Below are positions 50,301 through 57,785 of a stretch of DNA of 64,000 nucleotides, piece by piece. Source of the DNA: Mimachlamys varia (taxonomy: Eukaryota > Mollusca > Bivalvia > Pectinida > Pectinidae); assembly GCA_947623455.1 (NCBI GenBank), contig OX392527.1:11280001-11344000 (forward strand), written 5' to 3'. The notes below the pieces were generated by a model. It did no database searches. It was given only the letters and a program-made list of their open reading frames with translations, and was not told the origin of the DNA. A program made the translations under genes and the position numbers. Each line of letters begins with the position of its first letter. Positions within the stretch are counted from its first letter, which is position 1.

Positions 50301-51198
50301 TACCCTTTACTTACTTAACAGACATTCATTTCCCTTGTATATATATAAAAATATAAAAAAAAAAAAAAACCATTTTGTCTGGCTCTGCAACATCTCAGTT
50401 TGTAGCATTTTCTTTTAGTGGAAAGGGTTATGTCCCCTGAAGTAGTCCTTTTGAAAGAGTTGTGCACATTTTATTAATGTTCCATCTACTTGGGGGGGGG
50501 ATTAATTGGATATAACTATACAAGAATTGAGTTATGTTTAGAAACCGAAATAAGTTGCAGCAATATTACAATGTAGCATTGATGTCAGGGTTTGGCAATA
50601 TCCCTAGGGACTTAATTTTCAATTGATCTTAAAAACAGTTGAGATACCCACCAATTAACCAAAGTTTTAATTATACCGATATGCTTCAATGACCATGATT
50701 TCCTTGATATCAATGTACTCTGGTGAGCGATAAGGCTCTCTGGGCATCTTGTTTAATATAACACAAACCCTTACACGGGATCAAAACGAGACTTGAAAGT
50801 GACTGACAGAGGTGTACAGCCTTAACTTCAGATAGTGTACAACAGTTTGCTTTAAGCTTTATATAGATGGTACAAGGAGTTAAAAAGTTAATATTTGCTC
50901 ATTCAAAGATCGACGTGGAAGGTTCTCAGATTAGTTATAGAAATTTGTTTTTGTTTATCTACAGATTGAAAAAATGTCAAACAGCACAAGCACGTCGTAC
51001 TATCTGAGCTGCGCTGATACCTCCTGCACCAGCGTGAGTAACAGTGTATACTGTTGTAAGACAGCTGATTGTAACCGCGATGAAAGCATGCTCAAGTCGA
51101 ATGGATGTGGTCACCCCGCCAGCTTCGGAATGATGAACATCATCGCTATCATCTCCACGATCCTCGTCACTCGTCTTGGAGTCTGTGTAGGGGAGTAG
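8366..51198 (+). CDS. Ly6/uPAR (LU, three-finger) domain protein with Ser/Thr-rich stalk, 190 aa, eight coding exons
   Basis: Joined exons: 8366-8396, 32552-32623, 37665-37688, 39177-39194, 40318-40389, 46559-46599, 49865-49945, 50965-51198. The reading frame stays open across all seven GT-AG junctions. Residues 1-27 form a signal peptide (Arg3, then an Ala/Val/Leu/Met core; likely cleavage at SSA|T). Residues 28-86 are a Ser/Thr/Glu-rich, mucin-like stalk. Residues 88-150 hold exactly ten cysteines (88, 93, 98, 106, 112, 129, 134, 143, 144, 149), ending CC-KTAD-CN as in LU domains. N95, N107 and N119 lie in N-glycosylation sequons. After C149 comes a short linker with small residues near 158-160, then a hydrophobic run at about 167-182, consistent with a GPI-attachment signal or a membrane segment; Arg183 and the polar last residues are not ideal for GPI. 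Start choice: AAGATGG context with an in-frame TAG at 8327. LU proteins act at the cell surface or as secreted ligands and modulators; the partner here is unknown. Confidence 0.85.
8397..9137. other. Start of LU gene intron 1, unique sequence
   Basis: AT-rich unique intronic sequence after the exon 1 donor. No further exon or repeat recognised before the dispersed element at 9138. Confidence 0.45.
9138..9480. mobile_element. Molluscan-type MITE-like element in intron 1
   Basis: It starts with CCCCGCAACGAAGTTAGCGG, has a GTCCGTCCGTCCGTCC tract, and then ACGGATCTTTTTAAAATTTT and GTGCTCCCTGAAGTAAATTAGC. It ends near GGGCGGGGTATGAGTTGGCC. The internal motifs recur in diverged form at 49995-50330. 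No protein is encoded. Exact termini and target duplication were not established; family recognition is from memory. Confidence 0.6.
9481..10284. other. Intron 1 unique sequence
   Basis: No exon, RNA gene or repeat that I can support. Open frames at 9551-9733 and 9994-10212 show no family features and lack flanking splice sites in a compatible phase. Confidence 0.4.
10285..11110. repeat. Degenerate 59-bp minisatellite with 177-bp higher-order period
   Basis: About 14 units share GGACGTCACCGATT, TGTGTGCCGG and AGAAACACTTCGCTACAATG; GGACGTC occurs at 10351 and 10410. A nearly identical block starting GGACGTCATCGATTAAGTTG recurs at 10410 and 10587, that is 3 x 59 = 177 bp, so the array also grows in trimers. 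The unit is not a multiple of three. Confidence 0.88.
11111..11883. other. Intron 1 unique sequence, possible tRNA-derived remnant
   Basis: Mostly unique. TGGCCGAGCGG near 11493 fits a Pol III A-box of a tRNA-Leu/Ser type, but no convincing B-box follows at the right distance, so at most it is a SINE remnant. The minus-strand frame at 11350-11682 has no recognisable domain. Confidence 0.3.
11884..13572. repeat. 47-bp minisatellite, about 36 copies
   Basis: The unit includes CTACTGACAGTGTAACAGGT, TACCCAGGAAACCACTGACG and ACTTACT. Central copies (12200-12850) are nearly identical, while both edges are diverged, a pattern typical of internal expansion. Not a multiple of three, and no open frame persists. 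Confidence 0.94.
13573..13933. other. Short unique spacer between the 47-bp and 54-bp arrays
   Basis: Unique AT-rich intron 1 sequence of about 360 bp. Nothing gene-like was recognised. Confidence 0.4.
13934..31955. repeat. 18-kb array of a 54-bp minisatellite with higher-order structure
   Basis: The unit includes CAACATCCTCACAACACAAG, GACAGTATCAGTATAATG and TGGCGTCAACAATGG, present in roughly 330 copies inside intron 1. Variant units (for example atagaaaagatcttcacaac, agggcaacttccccccaaaa, caaagatactaccagtataa) recur in fixed order. Blocks repeat at offsets of 216 and 324 bp (4 and 6 units), 1133 bp (16311 versus 17444), and about 1941-2103 bp (18256, 20359, 22408; 18588, 20691; 19439, 21380). 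Because 54 = 3 x 18, frames rich in Gln, Asn, Tyr and Thr stay open for up to about 400 codons, but stops (GCGTAAA, GGAACGTAAAC) and frameshifts interrupt them throughout and the antisense frame is also often open, so I read it as non-coding. Confidence 0.96.
31956..32305. other. Intron 1 unique sequence before the foldback
   Basis: Unique AT-rich sequence between the end of the 54-bp array and the large inverted repeat. No exon recognised. Confidence 0.4.
32327..32444. repeat. Long inverted repeat (foldback) about 110 bp upstream of exon 2
   Basis: The left arm (32327-32374, with GTTTATCGGGGGATAACTAC) pairs with the right arm (32391-32444, with GTAGTTATCCCCCGATAAC). The right arm carries a 6-bp insertion (ATGTAC). 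The loop is 16 nt. Weaker complementarity extends outward to about 32306 and 32460. It may be a foldback or MITE-type element; in a transcript it would form a long hairpin just before the exon 2 acceptor. Confidence 0.85.
32552..32623 (+). CDS. LU gene coding exon 2 (signal-peptide core and start of stalk)
   Basis: Acceptor TTTACTGTGTTTTCAG and donor GCGT|GTAAGT flank 72 nt (phase 1 in, phase 1 out). After a split Val codon it encodes MTAVAVALMFVSLSSATSSS then TEA: the hydrophobic signal core, the likely cleavage point after SSA, and the first Ser/Thr residues. It contains its own ATG, so translation from an alternative first exon is possible. Confidence 0.85.
32624..32895. other. Start of intron 2, unique
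   Basis: About 270 bp of unique sequence between the exon 2 donor and the first 32-bp array. Nothing recognised. Confidence 0.4.
32896..34022. repeat. 32-bp minisatellite A in intron 2, about 35 copies
   Basis: The unit is AGGAGGTGTATTGAACATCA followed by AGCCCCTCTAGC, repeating every 32 bp. Variants alternate gtgTATTGAACATC, gtgTAATGAACACC and gtgAATTGAACATC. It stops abruptly next to an unrelated array with the same 32-bp period. Confidence 0.94.
34028..37427. repeat. 32/33-bp minisatellite B in intron 2, about 105 copies, one CCAAT-type motif per unit
   Basis: The unit is TAATGTACCGTGGTAATTGT followed by GTCCTCATTGGT; a 33-bp form has TAGATGTACC. Nearly every unit has TCATTGGTTA, the inverse of a CCAAT box. 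Early copies carry ATCGTGTTCTCATTGG, later ones mostly ATTGTGTCCTCATTGG. A block with caataaattgggttgatgtaccgtgc recurs at about 34348 and 35321, showing segmental duplication within the array. Confidence 0.94.
37428..37664. other. End of intron 2, unique
   Basis: Unique sequence running into the exon 3 acceptor, including a T-rich stretch GCATTTTTCTTTGCAG immediately before the exon. Confidence 0.5.
37665..37688 (+). CDS. LU gene coding microexon 3 (24 nt, stalk)
   Basis: Flanked by ATTTTTCTTTGCAG and CTG|GTAAGT. With the incoming T it encodes S-TSEASST and leaves one base, so it is phase 1 to phase 1 and can be skipped without a frame change. The Ser/Thr/Glu composition matches its neighbours. 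The exact match of phase, splice signals and composition is the evidence; a transcript would settle it. Confidence 0.75.
37997..38052. promoter_or_regulatory. Cluster of four TGACGT (CRE/ATF-like) motifs
   Basis: TGACGTGT (37997), TGACGTCA (38020-38027), TGACGTCT (38034-38041) and TGACGTCA (38045-38052) lie within 56 bp. Two are perfect palindromic cAMP-response elements as known for CREB/ATF factors. Intronic enhancer function is inference only; the cluster may instead be a small degenerate tandem repeat. Confidence 0.35.
38730..38850. repeat. 60-bp tandem duplication
   Basis: Two copies of a 60/61-bp unit carrying CTTCAAATGTCTGTTTTATC and TTGTAAATGAT, followed by a third partial start (gtagc). 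Copies differ at a few positions. Confidence 0.85.
38866..39020. mobile_element. Small MITE-like element, 155 bp
   Basis: The left end GTACCCCATTTTACTGCGTA and right end TACGTAGTAAAATGAGGTAC are inverse complements with two mismatches over about 22 bp. The interior is G/C-richer than its surroundings (ccagctggcagcgggcc). No coding capacity; no clear target duplication was seen. Confidence 0.6.
39177..39194 (+). CDS. LU gene coding microexon 4 (18 nt, stalk)
   Basis: Flanked by TTTTTGCTTTTCAG and CCA|GTAAGT. With the incoming G it encodes V-TVEST and leaves one base: phase 1 to phase 1, six residues. It is among the shortest exons one would accept without RNA data; support comes from an excellent polypyrimidine tract, a consensus donor and exact frame continuity to exon 5. 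Confidence 0.7.
39195..40317. other. Intron 4: hosts an 8-bp-TSD transposon, otherwise unique
   Basis: Apart from the element at 39325-39772 this is AT-rich unique sequence. Short frames over 39212-39652 lie within the element and have no protein features. Confidence 0.6.
39317..39780. mobile_element. Non-autonomous DNA transposon with 8-bp target-site duplication
   Basis: ACTGGTGT occurs at 39317-39324 and 39773-39780, directly flanking perfect 12-bp inverted repeats GTTGCAACGCAA (39325-39336) and TTGCGTTGCAAC (39761-39772). The 448-bp interior is made of CGCAATTTGTAATA-like sub-repeats and encodes no transposase. An 8-bp duplication points to hAT or another 8-bp-TSD superfamily; the terminal sequence does not decide which. 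The perfect duplication suggests fairly recent insertion. Confidence 0.85.
40318..40389 (+). CDS. LU gene coding exon 5 (main Ser-rich stalk)
   Basis: Acceptor TTTTCCCTGCAAACACGATAG and donor CCC|GTAAGT enclose 72 nt, phase 1 to phase 1. It encodes SVSSSTDPGSTQSSVSASSS then ES, about 60% Ser/Thr, typical of an O-glycosylated stalk. The acceptor's pyrimidine tract is interrupted, so use of the next AG (three bases into the exon) was considered, but it shifts the frame out of the Ser/Thr-rich reading. Confidence 0.78.
40390..40885. other. Start of intron 5, unique
   Basis: Unique sequence after the exon 5 donor. The open frame at 40529-40723 shows no recognisable domain. Confidence 0.45.
40886..43905. 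repeat. 57-bp minisatellite in intron 5, about 53 copies, 17-unit higher-order repeat
   Basis: The unit includes CCATACATCCATGTAAGTCA, TACAGTTGATGTACACTGAA and TTTAGTCCCAGCTCGGA. Nearly every copy holds CATGTAAGTCAT on the gene's sense strand, close to a 5' splice site. A variant copy with CATGTTAGTCAT recurs at 41766 and 42735, a 969-bp offset equal to 17 x 57, so a 17-unit block was duplicated. Because 57 = 3 x 19, two minus-strand frames stay open: one for about 1008 codons (40872-43898, 19-residue period with TYMDVWSELGLNSVY) and another with only two breaks. Both being open argues that this reflects the unit and not selection on a protein. Confidence 0.95.
43906..44253. other. Intron 5 unique spacer
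   Basis: Unique sequence between the 57-bp and 23-bp arrays. Nothing recognised. Confidence 0.4.
44254..44441. repeat. 23-bp minisatellite, about 8 copies
   Basis: The unit is GGGTTCAGGGTGGTGTTAAC plus GAT or GTT, almost perfectly conserved. G-rich on the + strand. Confidence 0.93.
44538..44655. repeat. 26-bp minisatellite, about 4.5 copies
   Basis: Unit CTTTATATAAAAGTGTATAG plus AGAAAT, nearly identical copies. AT-rich. Confidence 0.92.
44838..45060. repeat. Degenerate repeat of about 50 bp, about 4 copies
   Basis: Copies share TATTCATAACGGGTTTTTGT and ATAGTATGTTTATTAGA; the first two complete copies are close and later ones diverged. Confidence 0.75.
45061..45374. other. Intron 5 unique AT-rich spacer
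   Basis: AT-rich unique sequence with no exon or repeat recognised. Confidence 0.4.
45375..46245. repeat. 26-30-bp minisatellite, about 30 copies
   Basis: The unit is GTAACGTTCATTAATAAACA plus a GTGTGTGT tail of variable length; alternative forms have AATTAACA, AAACCCAG and GTTACG. Length variation lies mainly in the GT run. AACGTT is present in most units. Confidence 0.92.
46246..46558. other. End of intron 5, unique
   Basis: Unique sequence ending in a strong polypyrimidine tract (TTTTTCTTTTTTTTTGTTATCAG) immediately before exon 6. Confidence 0.5.
46559..46599 (+). CDS. LU gene coding exon 6 (Thr-rich end of stalk)
   Basis: A strong acceptor (T-run then TTATCAG) and donor CATT|GTAAGT enclose 41 nt. 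It completes a Pro codon and encodes TTTEQTTTMASYI, ending in phase 0. It is the only exon that changes phase (1 to 0) and joins the stalk to the cysteine-rich domain. Confidence 0.82.
46650..48465. repeat. 45-bp minisatellite in intron 6, about 40 copies
   Basis: The unit includes CAGTGTATAACACACTAACA, GTGAATACCAGTGACGTTTA and CATTA. Each copy has CTAAC and a TTTACATTACAG segment, resembling a branch point and an acceptor. The 15-residue translated period gives a 419-codon open frame at 47261-48520, an artefact of the 45-bp unit. Some early copies are truncated or rearranged (47055-47090). Confidence 0.94.
48555..49705. repeat. 24-bp minisatellite in intron 6, two subfamilies, about 47 copies
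   Basis: The first half (to about 49185) repeats GTTTGTAAGTCTGCTATATG plus TTGT or GTGT; the second half repeats GTTGTTATCCTGCTATATGG plus TGTG. The switch is sharp, near 49190. The 8-residue translated period is hydrophobic (FVSLLYVV, VVILLYGV) and looks like a membrane protein, but is a simple by-product of a 24-bp unit. Confidence 0.94.
49865..49945 (+). CDS. LU gene coding exon 7 (first half of LU domain, Cys 1-5)
   Basis: Acceptor TTGATATGTTGTAG and donor GCAAG|GTGAGT enclose 81 nt in phase 0. It encodes TCYSGSCMNESCLTNINDKC then NSSMYCK, with five of the ten domain cysteines and two N-glycosylation sequons (NES, NSS). It is the only exon here with a GTGAGT donor. A two-exon split of an LU domain is common in animal Ly6 genes. 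Confidence 0.85.
49946..50964. other. Intron 7 with a diverged molluscan element
   Basis: The segment 49995-50330 contains ACGGATCTTTTTATCAATTT, GAGATGTGCCCCTGAAGTAC and then a second run GAGATGTGCTCCCTGAAATAA, matching the interior of the element at 9138-9480 in two tandem diverged pieces. The rest is unique, with short G-runs at about 49980 and 50491. Confidence 0.6.
50965..51198 (+). CDS. LU gene terminal coding exon 8 (second half of LU domain and C-terminal anchor)
   Basis: The acceptor TTTGTTTATCTACAG starts a 77-codon exon ending in TAG. It holds cysteines 6-10 with the LU signature CCKTADCN, an NST sequon, then a linker (KSNGCGHPAS) and a hydrophobic segment with FGMMNIIAIISTILVT. 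Two further cysteines (161 and 187) lie outside the domain. The tail fits a GPI signal with omega around residues 158-160, or a single membrane span. Confidence 0.9.
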   Translation: MEKMSNSTSTSYYLSCADTSCTSVSNSVYCCKTADCNRDESMLKSNGCGHPASFGMMNIIAIISTILVTRLGVCVGE

Positions 51199-51990
51199 AG
51201 AGGTGGATAGTTTGTCCAGTCCCATCGGAGTGAATCGAAGGGAGACTGCGTAGTTCTATCGATCGATCGAGAGCGGGAGAGAGAGGGGGGAGCTAAAAGA
51301 AAGGGGGGGGGGAGCTAAAAGAAAGAGAGAGGGGACGAAGGGGGGGGGAGAGAAAAGGGAGGGAGTTAAATAGAGAGAGGGAGTTTAGAGAGAGAGAGAG
51401 GGGGGATAGAGAGGGAGAGAGGGGGTGGGGGGAGATAGAGAGAGAGAGGTGGGGGTGGGGGGGGGGGGGGGGGGAGAGATAGAGAGAGAGAGAGAGAAAG
51501 AGAGGTGGGGTTGGGGTAGGAATGGGATGGGGACAGGCAGATATTTATAGATAATAATACAATCTTAATCAAGAACAATGGCCCCTGAAGTGAACATTAC
51601 ATATTATCTTTTGTTCTTTTGAAATAAGTTTTAAAACTCATTCATACTATGCAAGTTCCTTGAGATGTTTTTAATGCAATTACAACGTTAACTAATGGTT
51701 AGAGTATACCATTTAAGAACTAAAACAGTTTAAATTCTGGAATGAAATTCAGTACGCACCACGTCTAGATAGATATACTGGCCTTTTGAATGCTTCTGAA
51801 AGGTTATTACTACTTAGTATACACTATTTTGTTTGAAAATGAAAAGAAACAATCTTTTTTCAAGGTGTATGACGCTAATGCCGAGGGTTGCCTTGCAAAT
51901 AAATTTACCATAGCATATGCAGTTTTAAGAGATGTGTTTTCTAATTTTTATTTTATCAAATCAAATAAAATTATTTACTTTTTTACAAGG
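51199..51990 (+). other. Presumed 3' UTR of the LU gene with purine tract and polyadenylation signals
   Basis: AATAAA occurs at 51898-51903 and 51964-51969, either of which could end the transcript. Between the stop codon and these signals lies the purine-rich tract at 51265-51525. The weak open frame at 51790-52017 has no recognisable domain and is A/T-rich. Confidence 0.5.
51265..51525. repeat. G/A-rich polypurine tract with long G-runs
   Basis: Almost pure purine on the + strand: GAGAGAGAGG blocks, AGGGGGGGGG runs, and a run of more than 15 G after GGTGGGGGTGG near 51448-51473. Such tracts can form G-quadruplexes or triplex DNA. It is probably length-variable. Confidence 0.9.
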
Positions 51991-52744
51991 AAAGTATCTG
52001 TGATACCTTGCATCTAATACATAAGACAGTTTCATGAAATACAATTTATGGACGTAATCATGTCACATTATTAGAATACTTCACCCACAACCGCTGTGTT
52101 TCCTCTCTCATGAAGCATTGGATACTCCTGCTAAATGTTACCAGTTTTTTTATCCATAAGAGGGTGGTTCCCTGATTTCTTTGGTCAATCCTTGTTTATG
52201 ATGTCCTACAACAAAGCTTTCTACGCCATTTTTCCTAGTGACGCAGGCTCCACTGCCATCGTGTCTCCCATCCAAAACAAAATGATGTATTGAGAGACAA
52301 GTCCCAAACCCGTTAGTATTAGGTATCATGTTTAAACACGATCTAATTGTAAATGATACTCGGTAACTTGATAGCTTGATACAATTTTAGGATAAACTCG
52401 AGTTAGATAAACAAGACAACCATCAATCACTCGTTTAGGAGACTAGGACATACATAATTTTCGTGGAACCGTCATCACTCAATTTATGTTAACAATTAAA
52501 TTTTGTTTTAGAGTAATTATGATTCTGTGTTTGACATTTGAAACGGATAACGATATTGCAATGAATAACAGATAAATATATTCACATATGGAACAGATAC
52601 AAGTAGTTATATTGAAAGCGTGTATTTTAGGAGATGTTTGTTACTGCTGAAAATGTTCATGTGAAGTCTATGATGCATTGGTCAGATCTCAAAGTGCCCG
52701 TAAACCGCAAACAATGAATGACAGAACCAAGCAATAACGTGTGA
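51991..52744. other. Intergenic unique sequence
   Basis: Unique AT-rich sequence. Nothing gene-like recognised. Confidence 0.4.
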
Positions 52745-55700
52745 GTTGATGAGATACGTCGGGGATCAGATACTAGAGAGGTCGGAGATCAGATACTAGA
52801 TACGTCGGGGATCACATACTAGATACGTCGGAGATCAGATACTAGATACGTCGGAGATCAGATACTAGATACGTCGGGGATCAGATACTAGATATGACGG
52901 GGATCAGATACTAGATACGTCGGGGATCAGATACTACATATGACGGGGATCAGATACTAGATACGTCGGTGATCAGATACTAGATACTTCGGGAATCAGA
53001 TACTAGATACGTCGGAGATAAGATACTAGATAAGTCGGAGATCAGATACTAGATACGTCGGGGATCAGATACGAGATACGTCGGAGATCAGATACTAGAT
53101 ACGTCGGAGATCAGATACTAGATACGTCGGAGATCATATACTAGATACGTCGGAGATAAGATACTAGATATGTCGGAGATCAGATACTAGATACATCGGG
53201 GACCAGATACTAGATACGTCGGGGATCAGATACTAGATACGTCATAGATCAGATACTAGATACGTCGGGGATCACATACTAGATACGTCGGGGATCAGAT
53301 ACGAGATACGTCGGAGATCAGATACTAGATACGTCGGAGATCAGATACTAGATACGTCGGAGATCATATACTAGATACGTCGGAGATCACATACTAGATA
53401 CGTCAGAGATCAGATACTAGATACGTCATAGATCAGATACTAGATACGTCATAGATCAGATACTAGATACGTCGGGGATCAGATACTAGATACGTCATAG
53501 ATCAGATATTAGATACGTCGGAGATCACATACTAGATACGTCAGAGATCAGATACTAGATACGTCATAGATCAGATACTAGATACGTCGGGGATCAGATA
53601 CTAGATATGTCGGAGATCAGATACTAGATACGTCGGAGATCAGATACTAGATACGTCATAGATCAGATACTAGATACGTCGGGGATCAGATACTAGATAC
53701 GTCGGAGATCAGATACTAGATATGCCGGAGATCAGATACTAGATACGTCGGAGATCAGATACTAGATACGTCGGAGATCAGATACTAGATACGTCATAGA
53801 TCAGATACTAGATACGTCGGGGATCAGATACTAGATACGTCATAGATCAGATACTAGATACATCGGGGATCACATACTAGATACGTCGGAGATCAGATAC
53901 TAGATACGTCGGAGATCAGATACTAGATACGTCATAGATCAGATACTAGATACGTCGGAGATCAGATACTAGATACGTCGGAGATCAGATACTAGATACG
54001 TCATAGATCAGATACTAGATACGTCGGGGATCAGATACTAGATACGTCATAGATCAGATACTAGATACGTCGGAGATCAGATACTAGATACGTCGGGGAT
54101 CAGATACTAGATACGTCGGAGATCAGACACTAGATACGTCGGGGATCAGATACTAGATACGTCGGGGAACACATACTAGATACGTCGGGGATCACATACT
54201 AGATACGTCGGAGATCAGATACTAGATACGTCGGGGATCAGATACTAGATACGTCGGGGATCAGATACTAGATACGTCGGGGATCAGATACTAGATACGT
54301 CGGAGATCAGATACTAGATACGTCGGGGTTCAGATACTAGATACGTCGGGGATCAGATACTAAATACGTCAGAGATCAGATACTAGATACGTCGGGGTTC
54401 AGATACTAGATACGTCGGGGATCAGATACTAGATACGTCGGAGATCATATACTAGATACGTCGGATATCAGATACTAGATACGTCGGGGATCAGATACTA
54501 GATACGTCATAGATCAGATACTAGATACGTCGGGGATCAGATACTAGATACGTCGGAGATCAGATACTAGATACGTCGGAGATCAGATACTAGATACGTC
54601 ATAGATCAGATACTAGATACGTCGGGGATCAGATACTAGATACGTCGGAGATCAGATACTAGATATGTCGGAGATCAGATACTAGATACGTCGGAGATCA
54701 GATACTAGATACGTCGGAGATCAGATACTAGATACGTCATAGATCAGATACTAGATACGTCGGGGATCAGATACTAGATACGTCATAGATCAGATACTAG
54801 ATACATCGGGGATCAGATACTAGATACGTCGGAGATCAGATACTAGATACGTCGGAGATCAGATACTAGATACGTCATAGATCAGATACTAGATACGTCG
54901 GAGATCAGATACTAGATACGTCGGAGATCAGATACTAGATACGTCATAGATCAGATACTAGATACGTCGGGGATCAGATACTAGATACGTCATAGATCAG
55001 ATACTAGATACGTCGGAGATCAGATACTAGATACGTCGGGGATCAGATACTAGATACGTCGGAGATCAGATACTAGATACGTCGGGGATCAGATACTAGA
55101 TACGTCGGGGATCACATACTAGATACGTCGGGGATCACATACTAGATACGTCGGAGATCAGATACTAGATACGTCGGGGATCAGATACTAGATACGTCGG
55201 GGATCAGATACTAGATACGTCGGGGATCAGATACTAGATACGTCGGAGATCAGATACTAGATACGTCGGGGTTCAGGTACTAGATACGTCGGGGATCAGA
55301 TACTAAATACGTCAGAGATCAGATACTAGATACGTCGGGGTTCAGATACTAGATACGTCGGGGATCAGATACTAGATACGTCGGAGATCATATACTAGAT
55401 ACGTCGGATATCAGATACTAGATACGTCGGGGATCAGATACTAGATACGTCATAGATCAGATACTAGATACGTCGGGGATCAGATACTAGATACGTCGGG
55501 GTTCAGATACTAGAAACGTCGGAGATCAGATACTAGATACGTCGGAGATCAGATACTAGATACGTCGGAGATCAGATACTAGATACGTCGGATATCAGAT
55601 ACTAGATACGTCGGATATCAGATACTAGATACGTCGGGGATCAGATACTAGATACGTCGGAGATCAGAAACTAGATACGTCGGAGATCAGATACTAGATA

Positions 55701-56195
55701 CGTCATAGATCAGATACTAGATACGTCATAGATCAGATACTAGATACGTCGGGGATCAGATACTAGATACCTCGGGGACCAGATACTAGATACGTCGGAG
55801 ATCAGATACTAGATACGTCGGGGACCAGATACTAGATACGTCGGAGATCAGATACTAGATACGTCGGGGACCAGATACTAGATACGTCGGGGATCAGATA
55901 CTAGATACGTCGGGGATCAGATACTAGATACGTCGGAGATCAGATACTAGATACGTCGGGGATCAGATACTACATATGACGGGGACCAGATACTAGATAC
56001 GTCGGGGATCAGATACTAGATACGTCATAGATCAGGTACTAGATACGTCATAGATCAGGTACTAGATACGTCATAGATCAGGTACTAGATACGTCATAGA
56101 TCAGATACTAGATACGACGGGGATCAGATACTATATTAAAATAAGATTAAACTATTGATGAGATACGTTGGGGATCAGATACTAGATTAAATTAT
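52745..56195. repeat. 23-bp CpG-rich minisatellite, about 147 copies
   Basis: The unit is AGATACTAGATACGTCGGGG plus ATC; common variants have CGGAGATC and CATAGATC. Each standard unit has two CpG sites (ACG and TCG), in contrast to the AT-rich surroundings. The variant actaaatacgtcagagatc recurs at about 54361 and 55304, an offset of 943 bp = 41 x 23, marking a duplicated 41-unit block. Stops occur in most frames. Confidence 0.96.
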
Positions 56196-57179
56196 TGAAT
56201 GACTTAGATGCAGCTTTTAAAGGTATCATATTGAATAATTATACAAACTTCGTTTATGTTGTTAAAACAGCATCACTTTTGGTTTCTAGATGAAATACAA
56301 TGGATCAATGCTATTTGCTTGTTCTCGATAAAGACGTTGTTTGCAGAGTCAGTGGCATATATAGATCCAGTGCGGAGATGGATGAACATATCCGCGTTCT
56401 ACAGCTACAGAAGTACTGTATATTAAGGACGGGACTACCATCAGCGTGATTTAGTTATGTTTTGTTTTTCTGCGTATTAATTAACTTTAACATGACGTAC
56501 GATACTAATGAAAGATTTTCTTTCATTAGGACGCAAAATATAATGTGATTTGTATTTCACTTTAACCGTCTTGCGTTATTTCAACTAGCTTTCAATAACG
56601 ATAAACGTTTTGTGTTATTAAAGTTAGTTACCTTCATCTTTATAACGAAAACCATTTGATGTTATTTGAATTAACAATTTTAAGAAGAGTCAACGTTTAA
56701 CTTTAACGTTTTATAACGACTCCCGTTCTTTTGGGGATGTGAATTGATATGATCCAATGATAAGTTCAGCACTATTTTGTGAAGCTTATATGACATTGAT
56801 ATGATGTTTAGAAAAATAAATCGAAATATTTTGAAAACAATAACATTTATTTCATATCTGATGCCAGTGTCTTTTTTTTTATAACAGACATATTAATTGT
56901 AAAATGGTTTTAAACATACAAATTCTGTGATTCTCGTACACGTTTTGTCGTGTTGTTTTCCTCGTACACGTTTTGTCGTGTTGTTTTCCTCTTTGTTCTT
57001 TCATTGTTAAGTAAGATATATGTATTGGTCATGTCCGTCCTTTTTAATAAAAAACAAATCTCTAAATCACAATTGTTACTGATTTTATTAATAATATAAA
57101 ATACGAGGAAACATGACTTTATGTAGCCACATAACACGATGTACTTTGTAAAGACACCATCGGTAGTAAACTTTACATT
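56196..57179. other. Intergenic AT-rich sequence with minor repeats
   Basis: At 56937-56992 a 28-bp unit (CGTACACGTTTTGTCGTGTT plus GTTTTCCT) is duplicated in tandem. Around 56560-56730 there are diverged copies of a segment with AACGTTTTGTGTTATT. No gene was recognised; the minus-strand frame at 56910-57362 mostly crosses these repeats. Confidence 0.5.
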
Positions 57180-57785
57180 ATAACATTTGGAAACAACACT
57201 ACCTTGGGAAGAAACGAAACGCAACAACATTTGGAAACAACAATACATTGGGAAGAAACGAAACGCAATAACATTTGGAAACAACAATACATTGAGAAGA
57301 AACGAAACGCAACAATATTTGGAAACAATAATACATTGGGAAGAAACGAAACGGAACGACATTTTGAATCAGCAATTTATTGAGAATAAAATGAGACGCA
57401 ATGACATATGAAAACAGCAATACATTGGAAAGAAACACAACTCAATATTATATGGAAAAAGCAAAACCTTGGGAAGAAACTAAACTCAATGTTATATGGA
57501 AAAAGCAAAACCTTGGGAAGAAACTAAACTCAATGTTATAAGGAAAATGTAATACCTTGGGAAGAAACTAAACGCAACGACATGTATGGAAACAGCAATG
57601 CATTGAGAAAAAACGAATCTCAGTGGCATATTGAAACATTGAAACATTGGAAAGAAACGAAACGCAATCACATATGGAAACAGCAATACCTAGGGAGGAA
57701 AGGAACCCAACGACACATGGAAACAGAAATACCTCTGGAAGAAATTAAACGCCTTAGCATGGAAGCAACAATACATTGGAAGTCT
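57180..57785. repeat. About 44-bp degenerate minisatellite, about 14 copies
   Basis: The unit has ACATTTGGAAACAACAATAC and ATTGGGAAGAAACGAAACGC; the first copies are 44 bp apart (57184, 57228). Later copies diverge (gcaaaaccttgggaagaaac). Open frames in both directions reflect the repeat. Confidence 0.9.
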
